Positions 1-8,707 of a DNA stretch of 64,000 nucleotides are shown here, in pieces. The stretch lies in assembly GCF_001753245.1 (NCBI RefSeq), contig NZ_CP017415.1, positions 2,908,040 to 2,972,039 on the forward strand, in the 5' to 3' direction. The DNA is from Acidihalobacter yilgarnensis (GTDB lineage: Bacteria; Pseudomonadota; Gammaproteobacteria; DSM-5130; Acidihalobacteraceae). The position numbers and the translations under genes are program-made. Numbering within the stretch: the first letter of the stretch is position 1; each line of letters opens with the position of its first letter. A model generated the notes under the pieces. It was not told the DNA's origin and made no database searches. It saw only the letters and a program-made list of their open reading frames with translations.

Positions 1-76
1 TCTGCGGCCGAATGTAGAGACCTTCTGAGCGCTCGCTGACCTCCAGGTAGGACAGCGGGGCTATTCGGATCTTCAA
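1..76 (-). CDS. Possible 5' end of a leftward gene cut by the window edge
   Basis: Downstream of thrC an open frame runs off the left edge from a TTG codon at 76, with an AGGTG ribosome-binding-like stretch about 7 nt upstream. About 25 codons are visible, beginning MKIRIAPLSYLEV and ending GLYIRPQ at the edge. The residues look protein-like, but too few are visible to name a family. It could equally be a chance open frame. The rest of 1-162 shows nothing else I can support. Confidence 0.2.
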   Translation of the reverse strand, partial: MKIRIAPLSYLEVSERSEGLYIRPQ

Positions 77-162
77 CAGACAACACCTAAGACCACGCGA
101 CCGATAGCAAAACGACGCCGCGGGAACCTTCCATACACACTGCTCGCGCATAGCGAACGAGT

Positions 163-1632
163 TTAGAGGAAGCTCAAAACCGCCTGCTCGATATCGCTCT
201 TGTCGATTACGGTGTCTTGGGTGACCGGCTTGCCGAACAAGGCCCGGATCCGCGCCGGGATAGGGGTGCCGGCTTTCGCGGCAACGGCTCCGAGCGCCTC
301 GACGTCGTGCGTGCCGACTTCACCGGTCAACGCATTGGCAATCGTCGGCGAGAACTTGGTCCACTCGGCCGTCGAATAAGCGATGGTAACCAGCGGCTGA
401 GTACGACAGGTGTCATAAGCCTTGAAGCAGGTGGCGGTGTGTGGGTCCATCAGGTAGCCGGCAGCAAAGGCTTGTTGGATGTACCGACGCCCCTCGTCAT
501 CATCGCAATAATCCGCGGAAAAGATTGCCTGCAGAGCCGCCCGTTCGTCGCTCCTCAGTTCGTAGTGACGTTCGGCATCCAATTGCTGCATCAGCGCCCT
601 TGTCCGATCCCCACCGAATAGGTCGAACAGCACGCGCTCGATGTTTGACGATTTGAGGATGTCCATCGCCGGGGCATGGGTAGCGATCACACTACGATCA
701 CGCAAGTCGTAGCGCCCCGTGTTGATCAACTCGGTCAACACATTATTGCGGTTGGAAGCTATCAGGATCTTCTCCACCGGCAACCCCATTTTCATCGCGT
801 AGTAACCGCCCAGGGCGTTGCCGAAATTACCGCTAGGCACATCGAGATAAACCTTATCACCGAGCACAATGGCGCCTTGGCGCACCAATTCCAGATAGCT
901 ATGGATATGATAGATCTGCTGGAAGATGATGCGGCCGAAGTTCACCGAGTTGGCCGCCGACAGCAGAGTGTTCTTCTCCTTCAGCTTGGCGCGAAAAGTG
1001 TCGGAGCCAAGTAGGGTCTTGAGGGCATTCTGAGCGTCGTCGAAGTCGCCGTGGATGCCAATCACTTTGAGATTCGCCGCATCTTCGGTAACCATCTGTA
1101 GCCGCTGAACGTCAGAGGTCCCACCGTCCGGGTACAGACAGGCGACCTTAACGTTCGGGCGATTCTTGAAAGTTTCCAGCGTAGCCGGGCCGGTATCGCC
1201 GCTGGTGGCGGCCAGAATTAGGTAATGCTCGCCACGTCGCTGCGCCAACGCTGAAAGAATCGTGCCGAAAGGTTGCAGAGCCATGTCTTTGAAGGCGCGC
1301 GTAGGACCATGATAGAGCTCGCTGACATAGAGATCCTCGCTCACCCTCACCACCGGCACCGGATTGGCCGGGTCGTCGAAATCGTCGTATAGCGCCAAGG
1401 CCTCGTCGATCAGCGCCGCATCGATATCCAGCTCGAAGGCTACCAGCACGTCGCGCGCCAAGGTTTTGTAATCGACGCTCACGTGCTTCGCAAGAAAATC
1501 ACCACCCAGGTCCGGCAGGTGCTCGGGCACGTAAATGCCGCCAAAGGACGACATGGGGTTGAGGATAGCGTCTGAAAAGCCTATTCGAGCGGGGCGCTGG
1601 CCGTCGTTACCACGAGTTTCGATGAAGTACAT
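163..1632 (-). CDS. thrC: Threonine synthase
   Basis: Threonine synthase is the PLP enzyme that converts O-phospho-L-homoserine to threonine, the last step of threonine synthesis, in the cytosol. The translation carries the family's N-terminal region (GGIYVPEHLP), the PLP-lysine motif HGPTRAFKDMALQ with Lys115, the SGDTGPA loop and the NFGNALGGYY segment. I start at the ATG at 1632, preceded by AGGG, giving 489 residues. The open frame extends to 1725, but that N-terminal part is not family-like. The usual partner hom is not adjacent: upstream is a long non-coding spacer, so thrC appears to be transcribed alone. Confidence 0.95.
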   Translation of the reverse strand: MYFIETRGNDGQRPARIGFSDAILNPMSSFGGIYVPEHLPDLGGDFLAKHVSVDYKTLARDVLVAFELDIDAALIDEALALYDDFDDPANPVPVVRVSEDLYVSELYHGPTRAFKDMALQPFGTILSALAQRRGEHYLILAATSGDTGPATLETFKNRPNVKVACLYPDGGTSDVQRLQMVTEDAANLKVIGIHGDFDDAQNALKTLLGSDTFRAKLKEKNTLLSAANSVNFGRIIFQQIYHIHSYLELVRQGAIVLGDKVYLDVPSGNFGNALGGYYAMKMGLPVEKILIASNRNNVLTELINTGRYDLRDRSVIATHAPAMDILKSSNIERVLFDLFGGDRTRALMQQLDAERHYELRSDERAALQAIFSADYCDDDEGRRYIQQAFAAGYLMDPHTATCFKAYDTCRTQPLVTIAYSTAEWTKFSPTIANALTGEVGTHDVEALGAVAAKAGTPIPARIRALFGKPVTQDTVIDKSDIEQAVLSFL

Positions 1633-1768
1633 AATAAGCCCTGAAGCGCTGTGGCGGAACGCGTGATTATAACCGTGCAGCCGGTCTACGGGCGAGCCTG
1701 CGGCGGCTACAATATCGTCATACACACGCTCGGTGTCTGCCGTGGAGCTCCTAATCAGCCGCCCTGCC

Positions 1769-1796
1769 TATGGATGCACGAAACTTTGCATCCATA
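1769..1796. repeat. Perfect 10-bp inverted repeat (hairpin)
   Basis: Arms TATGGATGCA and TGCATCCATA are separated by an 8-nt loop, giving a perfect 10-bp stem. There is no T run after either arm, so it is not a standard terminator. It lies about 140 nt upstream of thrC and could be an operator palindrome or an RNA structure. Confidence 0.6.
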
Positions 1797-2092
1797 CGAA
1801 CAGGCGACAAGCCATCCGTCTCCTCACCCAAGTCACCAGCGCCATCACCGAACCGGTGACGCGCGTAGCCATCAATCAGACTCAATCTGCCCTGGCTCAC
1901 AAAACGACAGGAGGACGGATGTAAAAATATCCCAGTCAATCAATAACCGATAAAGCAAGGCCGTGACGACAGCCAGCTACGAGTTCGCCCTCGCAACATG
2001 AACACGCACGGATCAACATACAAAAACCTCTCATATGCCCTTGTCATTACGATTCAGGGGAGCGGAACCGTGCTCCAGATGCTTTTCAGCCT

Positions 2093-2115
2093 CACATCAC
2101 ATCACATCACATCAC
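2093..2115. repeat. Pentanucleotide microsatellite (CACAT/ATCAC units)
   Basis: A 5-bp unit is repeated about four and a half times without interruption in the spacer upstream of the lpxR-like gene. It is outside any supported gene, so length change would not shift a frame. It could change promoter spacing if a promoter lies nearby. Confidence 0.6.
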
Positions 2116-2510
2116 CCGCGAGCCGCCTGGCGAGTCAAGCGCAATCCGCTTTGTTCTAGCAACGCCGGCGATTCTCAATTCATCAAGCCAGAACAAAAAT
2201 TCTTTAGAATCAAAAAGCGCTCGTATTAGCGAAAAAAAATCGCCCTCTGTATTTTATTTTCGCCCATTGTTTTTTATTTTTATTGCGTCGCAGGCGATAA
2301 GATACGAACATGCCTGACAGGTCAGAAATACCGCCAGGATTCTCGTGATTTTTTTGCCAGCAGATTTTAAATCATGGGGCTTGACGAATTTCACGGCAGC
2401 CGTTGAGGCGCTTTGCACACAACCCGCTCTTGATCAGAAACACTGATCCATACAAACACCGCGACCTAAGCAGGCTATATTTTCAGGGCAATGCATCGCC
2501 AAAATACGAA

Positions 2511-3557
2511 ATGGCAACCCACATGAGATCTCACCCAAGCAATAGAAAAAAAACATCATCCCATGTGCGGGGGTGCATTTTTCTTTTATCCGCTTTCATG
2601 CTCGTCGCCTCGTCGCCTCCCGCATTAGCTGAAAAACCATCAGAATCCGGCATACTGAGCATGAATTTCGAGAATGATCTGTTCTACGACACCGATCACG
2701 ACTACACCAATGGCGTCCGCATCGCTTGGCTTTCTAGTGCTAACGAATCACCAGACTGGATTGTGCAGGCCGCTCGTTTGTTTCCGCTATTTTCCGGTCA
2801 CGGCCATGTGCGCACCGGTTATGCGCTTGGGCAAAGCATGTATACACCAAAAGACATCACACAAAAAAACCCACCTTTAAATGATCGCCCCTATGCAGGT
2901 TGGTTGTATGGTTCGATTGATGTTATTGCAGAAACTGATGCCCGTCTCGACCAACTCGGTTTGATGGTTGGGATTGTAGGACCATCATCGCTTGCCGAAT
3001 CCACTCAGAAATTCATTCACAGAGTGATTGGTGTCGCGCAACCTGAGGGCTGGGACACCCAGATCAAAAATGAACTTGGGATAGTATTGATCTATCAGCG
3101 CAGTTGGCGACAAGCTGTTGACAAGAAAACGTTTGCAGGCATGTCTTACGACATAACGCCTCATGCTGGCGGAGCACTCGGCAACGTTTTCACCTATGCC
3201 AACACAGGCGTGACGTTACGCATAGGGAGACCACCGTCACTTGATTATGGCCCACCACGCATCCAACCAAGTCTTCCAGGATCTGGATTTTTTGTGCCGG
3301 ATAGAGACATCGATTGGTATTTTTTCTCCGGCATAGACATTCGCGCGGTTGCGAGAAACATTTTTCTTGACGGCAACACTTTCGGTGGTGGACGTCGAAT
3401 TGACAAGGAGCCGTTTGTCGGAGATCTGCAACTAGGCTTTGTGGTCATTTGGCAGCGTGTACGCCTCAGCTACACACACGTTTTACGGACACGTGAATTT
3501 AAAGGCCAAAGTGGTGGAGACAACTTCGGCGCGATGAGCCTATCCGCGTCATTCTAA
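2511..3557 (+). CDS. LpxR-like outer-membrane lipid A 3'-O-deacylase (DUF2219 family)
   Basis: LpxR-family proteins are outer-membrane beta-barrels that remove the 3'-acyloxyacyl group of lipid A. The mature part starts with the family pattern NFENDLF..TDHDYTNG and later has NDRPYAGWLYGS; the N, D, and Y/T-rich segments correspond to the conserved LpxR active-site region. A signal peptide with a hydrophobic core (CIFLLSAFMLVASS) ends at ALA. The start is uncertain: ATG at 2511 or 2523 places the signal peptide near the N terminus, with no clear ribosome-binding site. Base composition is lower in GC than its neighbours, which together with the A/T-rich upstream region suggests acquisition. Confidence 0.82.
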   Translation: MATHMRSHPSNRKKTSSHVRGCIFLLSAFMLVASSPPALAEKPSESGILSMNFENDLFYDTDHDYTNGVRIAWLSSANESPDWIVQAARLFPLFSGHGHVRTGYALGQSMYTPKDITQKNPPLNDRPYAGWLYGSIDVIAETDARLDQLGLMVGIVGPSSLAESTQKFIHRVIGVAQPEGWDTQIKNELGIVLIYQRSWRQAVDKKTFAGMSYDITPHAGGALGNVFTYANTGVTLRIGRPPSLDYGPPRIQPSLPGSGFFVPDRDIDWYFFSGIDIRAVARNIFLDGNTFGGGRRIDKEPFVGDLQLGFVVIWQRVRLSYTHVLRTREFKGQSGGDNFGAMSLSASF

Positions 3558-3827
3558 ATTTCCACCGTACAGAAACCCCGTGCGCGTACCCGAGAACTCA
3601 GGGGCCAGTTCAGCTTCCCGAGCCCCAGCAGGTAAAATTTCGGGCGGTTCTTCTAAATACAGATTGACACCCATCAGCCGATCCAAATGTATCGCGCGGG
3701 TCAGGCCGCAACCTCGAGCGTCCCCATATCCTATTCGCCGCATTAGCGTGAACGCGGGTACCCCGAACCGGGAGAGCAGTCAATGCCCGCATCATCAACT
3801 GCGGTGCATTGAGGTAGAATACGCATC

Positions 3828-4427
3828 ATGAGCACCCTCGAAACCGCACGCGATACCCTGGCCAGCCTCGGCCGTGACTTCCATGCCCGTGGCTGGGTAC
3901 CCGCCACAGCGGGCAACCTCTCCGCACGCCTTGACAACGGGCAAGTCGCGATGACCCGATCCGGGCGACACAAGGGACATCTCGGCAAAGAGGACTTCAT
4001 GCGCCTGGACACCCTTGGCCAGCCGCTGGACGAGGGCACACCCTCAGCGGAAGCAGGGTTACACCTGGCGCTGTACCGGCGCTGGCCGGAGATTGGCTGC
4101 GTATTGCACACTCATTCACCGCGGGCGACGGTGATCTCGCGCAGGCGCGGCAAGCACATCACCCTCTCGGGTTACGAGCTACTCAAGGCCTTCGACGGTA
4201 TCGACACGCACGAGGCAGAGGTCGCCTTACCGATCTTTGACAACGATCAGGACATCCCTCGGCTTGGCGCACGCGTTAACGCCTGGCTTGATCGTAATCC
4301 AGCCCCACCAGGCTATCTGATCCGCGGGCACGGTCTGTATACCTGGGGGCGCGATGCCATCGCCGCCGAACGCCACGCCGAAGCCCTGGAATTCCTGTTC
4401 GAATGCGAACTGCTGGCCAACCGCTAG
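3828..4427 (+). CDS. mtnB: Methylthioribulose-1-phosphate dehydratase
   Basis: MtnB dehydrates 5-methylthioribulose-1-phosphate in the methionine salvage pathway that recycles methylthioadenosine. It is a class II aldolase/adducin-fold zinc enzyme: the AGNLSAR segment near the N terminus and the metal-binding HTH at residues 94-96 are clear. Its 199 residues match the family. It is the first gene of mtnB-mtnD-mtnC, with 9 nt to mtnD. No SAM-type riboswitch is visible in the 270-nt upstream spacer. mtnA and mtnN are not in the window. Confidence 0.93.
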   Translation: MSTLETARDTLASLGRDFHARGWVPATAGNLSARLDNGQVAMTRSGRHKGHLGKEDFMRLDTLGQPLDEGTPSAEAGLHLALYRRWPEIGCVLHTHSPRATVISRRRGKHITLSGYELLKAFDGIDTHEAEVALPIFDNDQDIPRLGARVNAWLDRNPAPPGYLIRGHGLYTWGRDAIAAERHAEALEFLFECELLANR

Positions 4428-4436
4428 GAGCAAGCC

Positions 4437-4979
4437 ATGAGCCGACTGAGTCTCTATCCGCAAGCCGCCGACACACCGACACGCACCCTGACCGAGTTCG
4501 ATGACATCGCCGAAGCACTCGGTGAGGTCGGCGTGCGTTTCGAGCGCTGGAGCGCGACTACCCCGCTGTCGATGGGGGCCGGGCAGGATGAAACCCTGAC
4601 CGCCTATCGCGCCGACGTCGACCGACTGATGGCCGAGAGCGGGTATCGCTCAGCCGACGTGATCAGCCTGACGCCGGATCACCCGCAGCGGGAAATGCTA
4701 CGGGCCAAATTCCTCGACGAACACACTCACGGCGAAGACGAAATTCGCTTCTTCGTCGAGGGTTCCGGGCTGTTCTATTTGCACATCGGCGAACAGGTCT
4801 ATGGCGTGCTCTGCGAAAAAAATGATCTGATTAGCGTGCCAGCCGGTACGCCGCACTGGTTCGACATGGGACCGCGCCCACACTTCATCGCTATCCGACT
4901 GTTCGGCAATCCTGACGGCTGGGTCGCCCACTTTACCCAAAACCCCATCGCGGAACGCTTCCCACGTCTGGAGGCCTGA
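4437..4979 (+). CDS. mtnD: Acireductone dioxygenase
   Basis: MtnD oxidises the acireductone intermediate of methionine salvage to the 2-keto acid precursor of methionine and formate (the iron form) or to off-pathway products (the nickel form). The cupin metal ligands are visible as His96, His98, Glu102 in EHTHGEDEIRFF and His140 in PAGTPHWFD. Length 180 residues is normal. It sits between mtnB and mtnC with very short spacers, so the three are surely co-transcribed. Confidence 0.95.
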   Translation: MSRLSLYPQAADTPTRTLTEFDDIAEALGEVGVRFERWSATTPLSMGAGQDETLTAYRADVDRLMAESGYRSADVISLTPDHPQREMLRAKFLDEHTHGEDEIRFFVEGSGLFYLHIGEQVYGVLCEKNDLISVPAGTPHWFDMGPRPHFIAIRLFGNPDGWVAHFTQNPIAERFPRLEA

Positions 4980-4983
4980 ACAC

Positions 4984-5694
4984 TTGATCCGGGCAATTCT
5001 CACCGATATCGAAGGCACCACATCCAGCCTCGCCTTCGTCAAGGACACGCTGTTTCCCTATGCGGCACAGGCGATGCCTGCCTTCGTTCGCCAGCACGAA
5101 AACGATCCCGAGGTTGCCGCATTACTGAAAGCCATTGCCAAAGAGGCCGACGCGCAGGATACGCCGTCGATCATCGACACCCTGCTCGGCTGGATACAGG
5201 AGGACCGCAAGGCAACCCCGCTCAAGACTCTGCAGGGTTTGATCTGGGCCGATGGCTATACCCGCGGGCAGCTACGCGGGCACGTCTACGCCGACGCAGC
5301 GCGTCAACTGCGTGCCTGGCACACGGCCGGCTTGCAGATATACATCTATTCCTCTGGTTCAGTGCAGGCGCAGCAACTGCTGTTCGCACACACCGCCTTC
5401 GGCAATCTCACGAATCTGTTCACTGGCTATTTCGATACCCGCATTGGCGGAAAACGCGAGACGGCTAGTTATCGAGGCATCGCCGCTGCCTTGACACTTC
5501 CGCCTGGCGAAATTCTCTTTCTCTCGGATGTATGCGCGGAGCTGGACGCCGCGCGGGAAGCCGGCATGAAAACGCATCAACTGCTCCGTGAGGGCGTCAA
5601 CCCGCAGCCCTGTGGGCATCCGCAATCCACCGATTTCGATCAAGTTGCGCGGGATCAGGCGGATTTACCTATCGGCGATGTGCCCGCACTGTAA
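4984..5694 (+). CDS. mtnC: 2,3-diketo-5-methylthiopentyl-1-phosphate enolase-phosphatase (E1)
   Basis: MtnC is the HAD-superfamily enzyme that enolises and dephosphorylates diketomethylthiopentyl phosphate to acireductone, the substrate of MtnD. The first HAD motif DIEGTT with Asp8 and Glu10 is at the N terminus, followed by SSGSVQAQ and FLSDVCAELDAAR motifs. The start is a TTG at 4984, 4 nt after the mtnD stop; no ATG is available that keeps the essential first motif. The 3' end overlaps the convergent diguanylate cyclase gene by 40 nt. Confidence 0.94.
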   Translation: MIRAILTDIEGTTSSLAFVKDTLFPYAAQAMPAFVRQHENDPEVAALLKAIAKEADAQDTPSIIDTLLGWIQEDRKATPLKTLQGLIWADGYTRGQLRGHVYADAARQLRAWHTAGLQIYIYSSGSVQAQQLLFAHTAFGNLTNLFTGYFDTRIGGKRETASYRGIAAALTLPPGEILFLSDVCAELDAAREAGMKTHQLLREGVNPQPCGHPQSTDFDQVARDQADLPIGDVPAL

Positions 5695-6482
5695 TCCCCC
5701 TCGTGGACGGCCACGTCGCCGCCACCGGTGGCCTTGACCCGATACATGGCTTCGTCCGCGTCACGGATGGCCGACTCGCTACCGATGGATTCCGGCCCCA
5801 GCATGCGCACGCCGATACTGACACCAATCACGACTGCCTGCCCGCGCGTCTCGATGGGCTCGCACGCCAGCTTGAGGAGCTTGCGCGCGGCTTCCTCGGC
5901 CTTGGCACGTGCATGCGCCGGCTCCACAGACAATCGATGCAGCAACACCACGAATTCGTCGCCACCCAAGCGGCTGACCAGATCCTCACGCCGCGTCATG
6001 GATTGCAGCCGCTGCGCGGTGACGATCAGGACGATGTCTCCAAACTCATGGCCCAGCGTATCGTTGATTTTCTTGAAGCCGTCCAGATCGACCAGCAGCA
6101 GTGCGCCATAGGCAGGCGTGCGCCGATAACCCGCTAGCGCACGCTCCAGGTAATCCGCCAGTAAACGGCGATTGGGCAGGCGCGTCAGCGGATCGTGATA
6201 GGCCAGATGAGTGACCTGACGCAACAGGTGGTCGTGGGCGGTGATGAACGGACGCACCACCCACAAATAGATCCACGGAATCGAGATCAACCCCAGGAGC
6301 ACTGCGTCGACCACGGTTTCGGTCAGCGCATGGACCTTGAACGGCGCGACGGCCAGCATCACCATGATTGCGGCTTCGACCAACATAATAATCAAGGAAA
6401 TGCGCAGGACCACCTGCCTGACGCTCAGGACACCCGCATCACTGTATTCATCCCGCTCCGTGCGTTCATCTGGCAGCAGCAT
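5655..6482 (-). CDS. Membrane-anchored diguanylate cyclase (GGDEF)
   Basis: This predicted cyclase makes cyclic di-GMP from two GTP. Two hydrophobic segments (about residues 24-45 and 55-78) anchor it with almost no periplasmic sensor loop. The C-terminal GGDEF domain (about 105-260) has LTRLPNRR, VDLDGFKKINDTLGH and an intact GGDEF active site. An RxxD inhibitory site (RRED) lies exactly five residues upstream of GGDEF, so product feedback inhibition is likely. The signal it senses is unknown. Its 3' end overlaps mtnC convergently. Confidence 0.9.
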   Translation of the reverse strand: MLLPDERTERDEYSDAGVLSVRQVVLRISLIIMLVEAAIMVMLAVAPFKVHALTETVVDAVLLGLISIPWIYLWVVRPFITAHDHLLRQVTHLAYHDPLTRLPNRRLLADYLERALAGYRRTPAYGALLLVDLDGFKKINDTLGHEFGDIVLIVTAQRLQSMTRREDLVSRLGGDEFVVLLHRLSVEPAHARAKAEEAARKLLKLACEPIETRGQAVVIGVSIGVRMLGPESIGSESAIRDADEAMYRVKATGGGDVAVHEGDYSAGTSPIGKSA

Positions 6483-6561
6483 GCAACCTTGTCCAGTTAG
6501 GCCCGCGACAGGCCGCGGACGCTGTAACTATAAACCACCGCACGCCGCGTATCGTGACAAC

Positions 6562-7104
6562 TCACGCACTCACGACGACGGGAATGATCTCAACCAGGTC
6601 GGTTTCGCCGAAATCCACTCCGAACTGCGACAACAGCGTCGTGATCTGCCCACGGTGATGTACCTGGTGCAGAAACTGGTGCAGCAGGAGGTCGCCCAGC
6701 AGGCGGACGGACGACACTCCACGGAAATTCTCGTAGGCCAGCGCAGACTCCAGATCAGCCTCGCGCAACACCGCACACCAGTCGATGAGCATGGCATCCA
6801 GGCGAGCCCGCACTGGCGTCAGCGCATCGAGTGATGGATAGAGTATCGCGTCGAGTTTCTGCGGTACGGGCATCGTCGCCATCTCCTCAAGCGCCGTGCA
6901 GCTGGCGTCATGGTTCGAAAAACGCCGCAGCCAGACGATATCCCCCACCAGAATATGATTGAGCGTGCCGAGTACGGAGCCAAAGAAAGCACCACGCTCG
7001 GCGGCCAGCTCCTGCGGCGTCAGACGCGCGCAGGCCTCGTACTGGCGTGTATTCATCAAACGGTTATACTCGGCCAGCAGCCGAATTTGCTCCAATCTCG
7101 CCAT
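6562..7104 (-). CDS. DinB family protein
   Basis: DinB-superfamily proteins are four-helix bundles with a histidine metal triad; several act as thiol-dependent transferases, but most are uncharacterised. The translation shows the family pattern: an N-terminal helix with AEYNRLMN, then GSVLGTLNHILVGD with the first His, and LLHQFLHQVHHRGQITTLL with the C-terminal His pair. I start at ATG 7104 because GGAG sits 6 nt upstream; a GTG four codons earlier is also open. About 180 residues, normal for the family. Substrate unknown. Confidence 0.85.
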   Translation of the reverse strand: MARLEQIRLLAEYNRLMNTRQYEACARLTPQELAAERGAFFGSVLGTLNHILVGDIVWLRRFSNHDASCTALEEMATMPVPQKLDAILYPSLDALTPVRARLDAMLIDWCAVLREADLESALAYENFRGVSSVRLLGDLLLHQFLHQVHHRGQITTLLSQFGVDFGETDLVEIIPVVVSA

Positions 7105-7191
7105 GCGTCGCTCCACACCCTACCGAATTGTGAGTAGTAGCACCCCTCAATGGCCGCTACTCGCTAACAACATCCAGCCACTCATCGCGGC

Positions 7192-7639
7192 CTATGGCGA
7201 GCCGGTTACGCGCCCGAAATGCGCCTGTACACGCAGCGTGCGCAACCACCGGCGCATCCTCGCCGCGGACAGGGTATAGAACATCGCGTTGAATGCGGCA
7301 ACGATCACGAAGGTGACGGAAAGTAACCACAGTTGCGGTGTCGGCGGTGCGGCCGGGCTGACGAACTGCGGCAGGAATGCAACAAAAAACAATATCCCCT
7401 TGGGATTGAATGCGGTCACCAGATAGGTGTTTGCGAACATGCGCCACGAATCCCGCGCCGGCAAGGCCTGCACCGATGAAGACCCAATATAGGCCGCCGA
7501 GCCACTTGAGCGCCCCGGACCACAGAGCCGAGGCCACCAGCAAGGCGCCAAGTCCCACGAGCGCCAGGGCGGTTGGACCGGGAATGGAAGACAACAGGGT
7601 GGAAGCCGCCACGAACACCCACCCAAGATGCCCGCTCAT
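7192..7639 (-). pseudogene. Decayed LysE/RhtB-family amino-acid exporter
   Basis: The family's landmarks are present but in two frames: the N-terminal part has IPGP and ALKWLGGLYWVFIG, while TAFNPKGILFFVAFLPQFV lies in another frame. The switch is at about 7450-7465. Compared with the usual ~205 residues, about 35 are missing between the IPGP motif and the second helix, and the loop before the NPK motif is shortened. Two deletions plus a frame change argue for real decay rather than a single sequencing error. It lies between dinB and the oppositely oriented rnfB gene. Confidence 0.8.
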
Positions 7640-7762
7640 CGCCCACCTCCCTGCCGAGTCAGCTGTGAATGATATCGTCCGCGAAGCGGTTGCGCCGGCA
7701 TGATGGGCTGCCGGATACTGCCTGCCGTCCGGAAGACACCGCCGACCAAGACTTCGCCCGAC

Positions 7763-8536
7763 ATGACACCCATCATTCCGATGCTCGCTACCTTGCTCGC
7801 CCTCGGTCTGGCGGTGTTGGCCGGCGCGCTCATTCGCCGCCGCAAGACACCGTCCTCACCCCTGCCCGAGCATATCGATGCACTGCTGCCACAGACACAG
7901 TGTGGCCAATGCGGCTATCCGGGCTGCATGCCCTACGCCCAGGCAATCGCCGCTGGCCAGGCGGAAATCAATCAGTGTCCGCCCGGTGGGGACCGTACGA
8001 TTCGCTCACTAGCGAAACTGCTCACGCGCGACCCCATGCCGCTGGACCTGGCGCGGGGCAGGCACAAACCAAGAGCCGTGGCCCTGATAGACGAAACCGC
8101 CTGCATCGGCTGCACCCTGTGTATCCAGGCCTGCCCGGTGGACGCCATCGTCGGAGCCGCCAAACGCATGCACACGGTCATTGCAGCCGAATGCACCGGA
8201 TGCGAACTGTGCATACCGCCCTGCCCGGTCGACTGCATCGAGATGGAACCAGCCAAACCAGACACCTGGCGCTGGCCCTTCACCGAAAGCCCGCGCCGGC
8301 TGGCCCGGCAGCGCGCCAACCTCGCGCGGCGACGCCACAACACCCGCCAGCGCCGGCTGGCCTCCGAGCAACGTGCGCGCGAGGCGCGCCTCGCGCGCAA
8401 ACGCCTCGCCGACGCACCACAACCATCTGCCAGCGACCCCAGACAGATCGCGATTCAGGCAGCGATCGAGCGCGTCAAGGTCAAGAAGGCGGCGATCAAG
8501 GCCGCTGCAAAACCATCGCCACAGGACGCAGACTGA
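7763..8536 (+). CDS. rnfB: Electron transport complex iron-sulfur subunit RnfB
   Basis: RnfB/RsxB is the membrane-anchored iron-sulfur subunit of the Rnf/Rsx complex, which links ferredoxin and NAD(H) or drives SoxR reduction. A single N-terminal membrane helix is followed by the Fe-S domain [14 protein letters not shown]...CPPGG and two ferredoxin 4Fe-4S motifs ([12 protein letters not shown] and [12 protein letters not shown]). The C-terminal third is a basic, alanine-rich tail. Start is ATG 7763 or 7781; ribosome-binding sites are weak. Only rnfB is present here: no rnfA, C, D, G or E follow. Proximity to nth, about 800 bp downstream, resembles the common rnf-nth association. Confidence 0.88.
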   Translation: MTPIIPMLATLLALGLAVLAGALIRRRKTPSSPLPEHIDALLPQTQCGQCGYPGCMPYAQAIAAGQAEINQCPPGGDRTIRSLAKLLTRDPMPLDLARGRHKPRAVALIDETACIGCTLCIQACPVDAIVGAAKRMHTVIAAECTGCELCIPPCPVDCIEMEPAKPDTWRWPFTESPRRLARQRANLARRRHNTRQRRLASEQRAREARLARKRLADAPQPSASDPRQIAIQAAIERVKVKKAAIKAAAKPSPQDAD

Positions 8537-8584
8537 GCAACACCCGTGCCGATCGCGCGGGGCGGGATGAAATTCGGTAAACTC

Positions 8585-8593
8585 TGATATACT
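8585..8593 (+). promoter_or_regulatory. Extended -10 promoter candidate
   Basis: TG-n-TATACT matches an extended -10 element, lying just after rnfB with no good -35. Transcription would begin near 8600 and produce a leader of about 240 nt containing a CGAGGC/GCCTCG hairpin (8624-8638) and two tiny coupled ORFs before the gene at 8842. Confidence 0.4.
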
Positions 8594-8653
8594 TTAATGC
8601 TCTCTAAAGGCCTTCTCTCCGGCCGAGGCATCGCCTCGCGGACATTCGAACGT

Positions 8654-8707
8654 ATGGCTGAAGAAACCGTTTCGAACATCGACCGAACCAATGGGGACGC
8701 CTCATGA
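8654..8707 (+). CDS. Possible 17-codon leader ORF, coupled to the next ORF
   Basis: ATG at 8654 opens 17 codons (MAEETVSNIDRTNGDAS) ending in TGA that overlaps the next ATG as ATGA. The same frame is open back to an ATG at 8597 (36 codons), but that start would coincide with the predicted transcription start. The reason to mention it is the exact coupling and spacing of three successive frames, not similarity to anything known. Confidence 0.25.
   Translation: MAEETVSNIDRTNGDAS

Larger units (their letters stand above)
1633..2510. other. Non-coding spacer between thrC and the lpxR-like gene
   Basis: About 880 nt between two divergent genes hold no convincing coding frame. The thrC-proximal half has ordinary GC content and contains a strong hairpin (1769-1796). 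The part from about 2160 onward is visibly A/T-rich with A and T runs, unlike the surrounding chromosome, and leads into the A/T-richer lpxR-like gene. A pentanucleotide repeat lies at 2093-2115. I see no tRNA, riboswitch or leader-peptide attenuator signature. Confidence 0.6.

Noticed and set aside
217-1014. Rightward frames of 70-130 codons across thrC
   Set aside because: Shadows of the thrC codons on the opposite strand.
1633-1960. Threonine attenuator leader peptide upstream of thrC
   Set aside because: No short ORF with a run of Thr/Ile codons followed by alternative stems was found on the minus strand; the 1769 palindrome lacks a T run.
2093-2115. Repeat considered as the start of a CRISPR array
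   Set aside because: The unit is 5 bp with no spacers; it is a simple microsatellite. No CRISPR array or cas gene is present in the window.
3549-3743. 64-codon leftward frame after the lpxR-like gene (MRRIGYGDARGCG...)
   Set aside because: The residues look mildly protein-like, but there is no ribosome-binding site, no recognised family, and it overlaps the lpxR stop region. Left unannotated.
3558-3827. Possible SAM riboswitch or other leader upstream of the methionine salvage operon
   Set aside because: No SAM-I or SAM-II like conserved core or terminator is visible; only a weak TAGAAT -10-like box just before mtnB.
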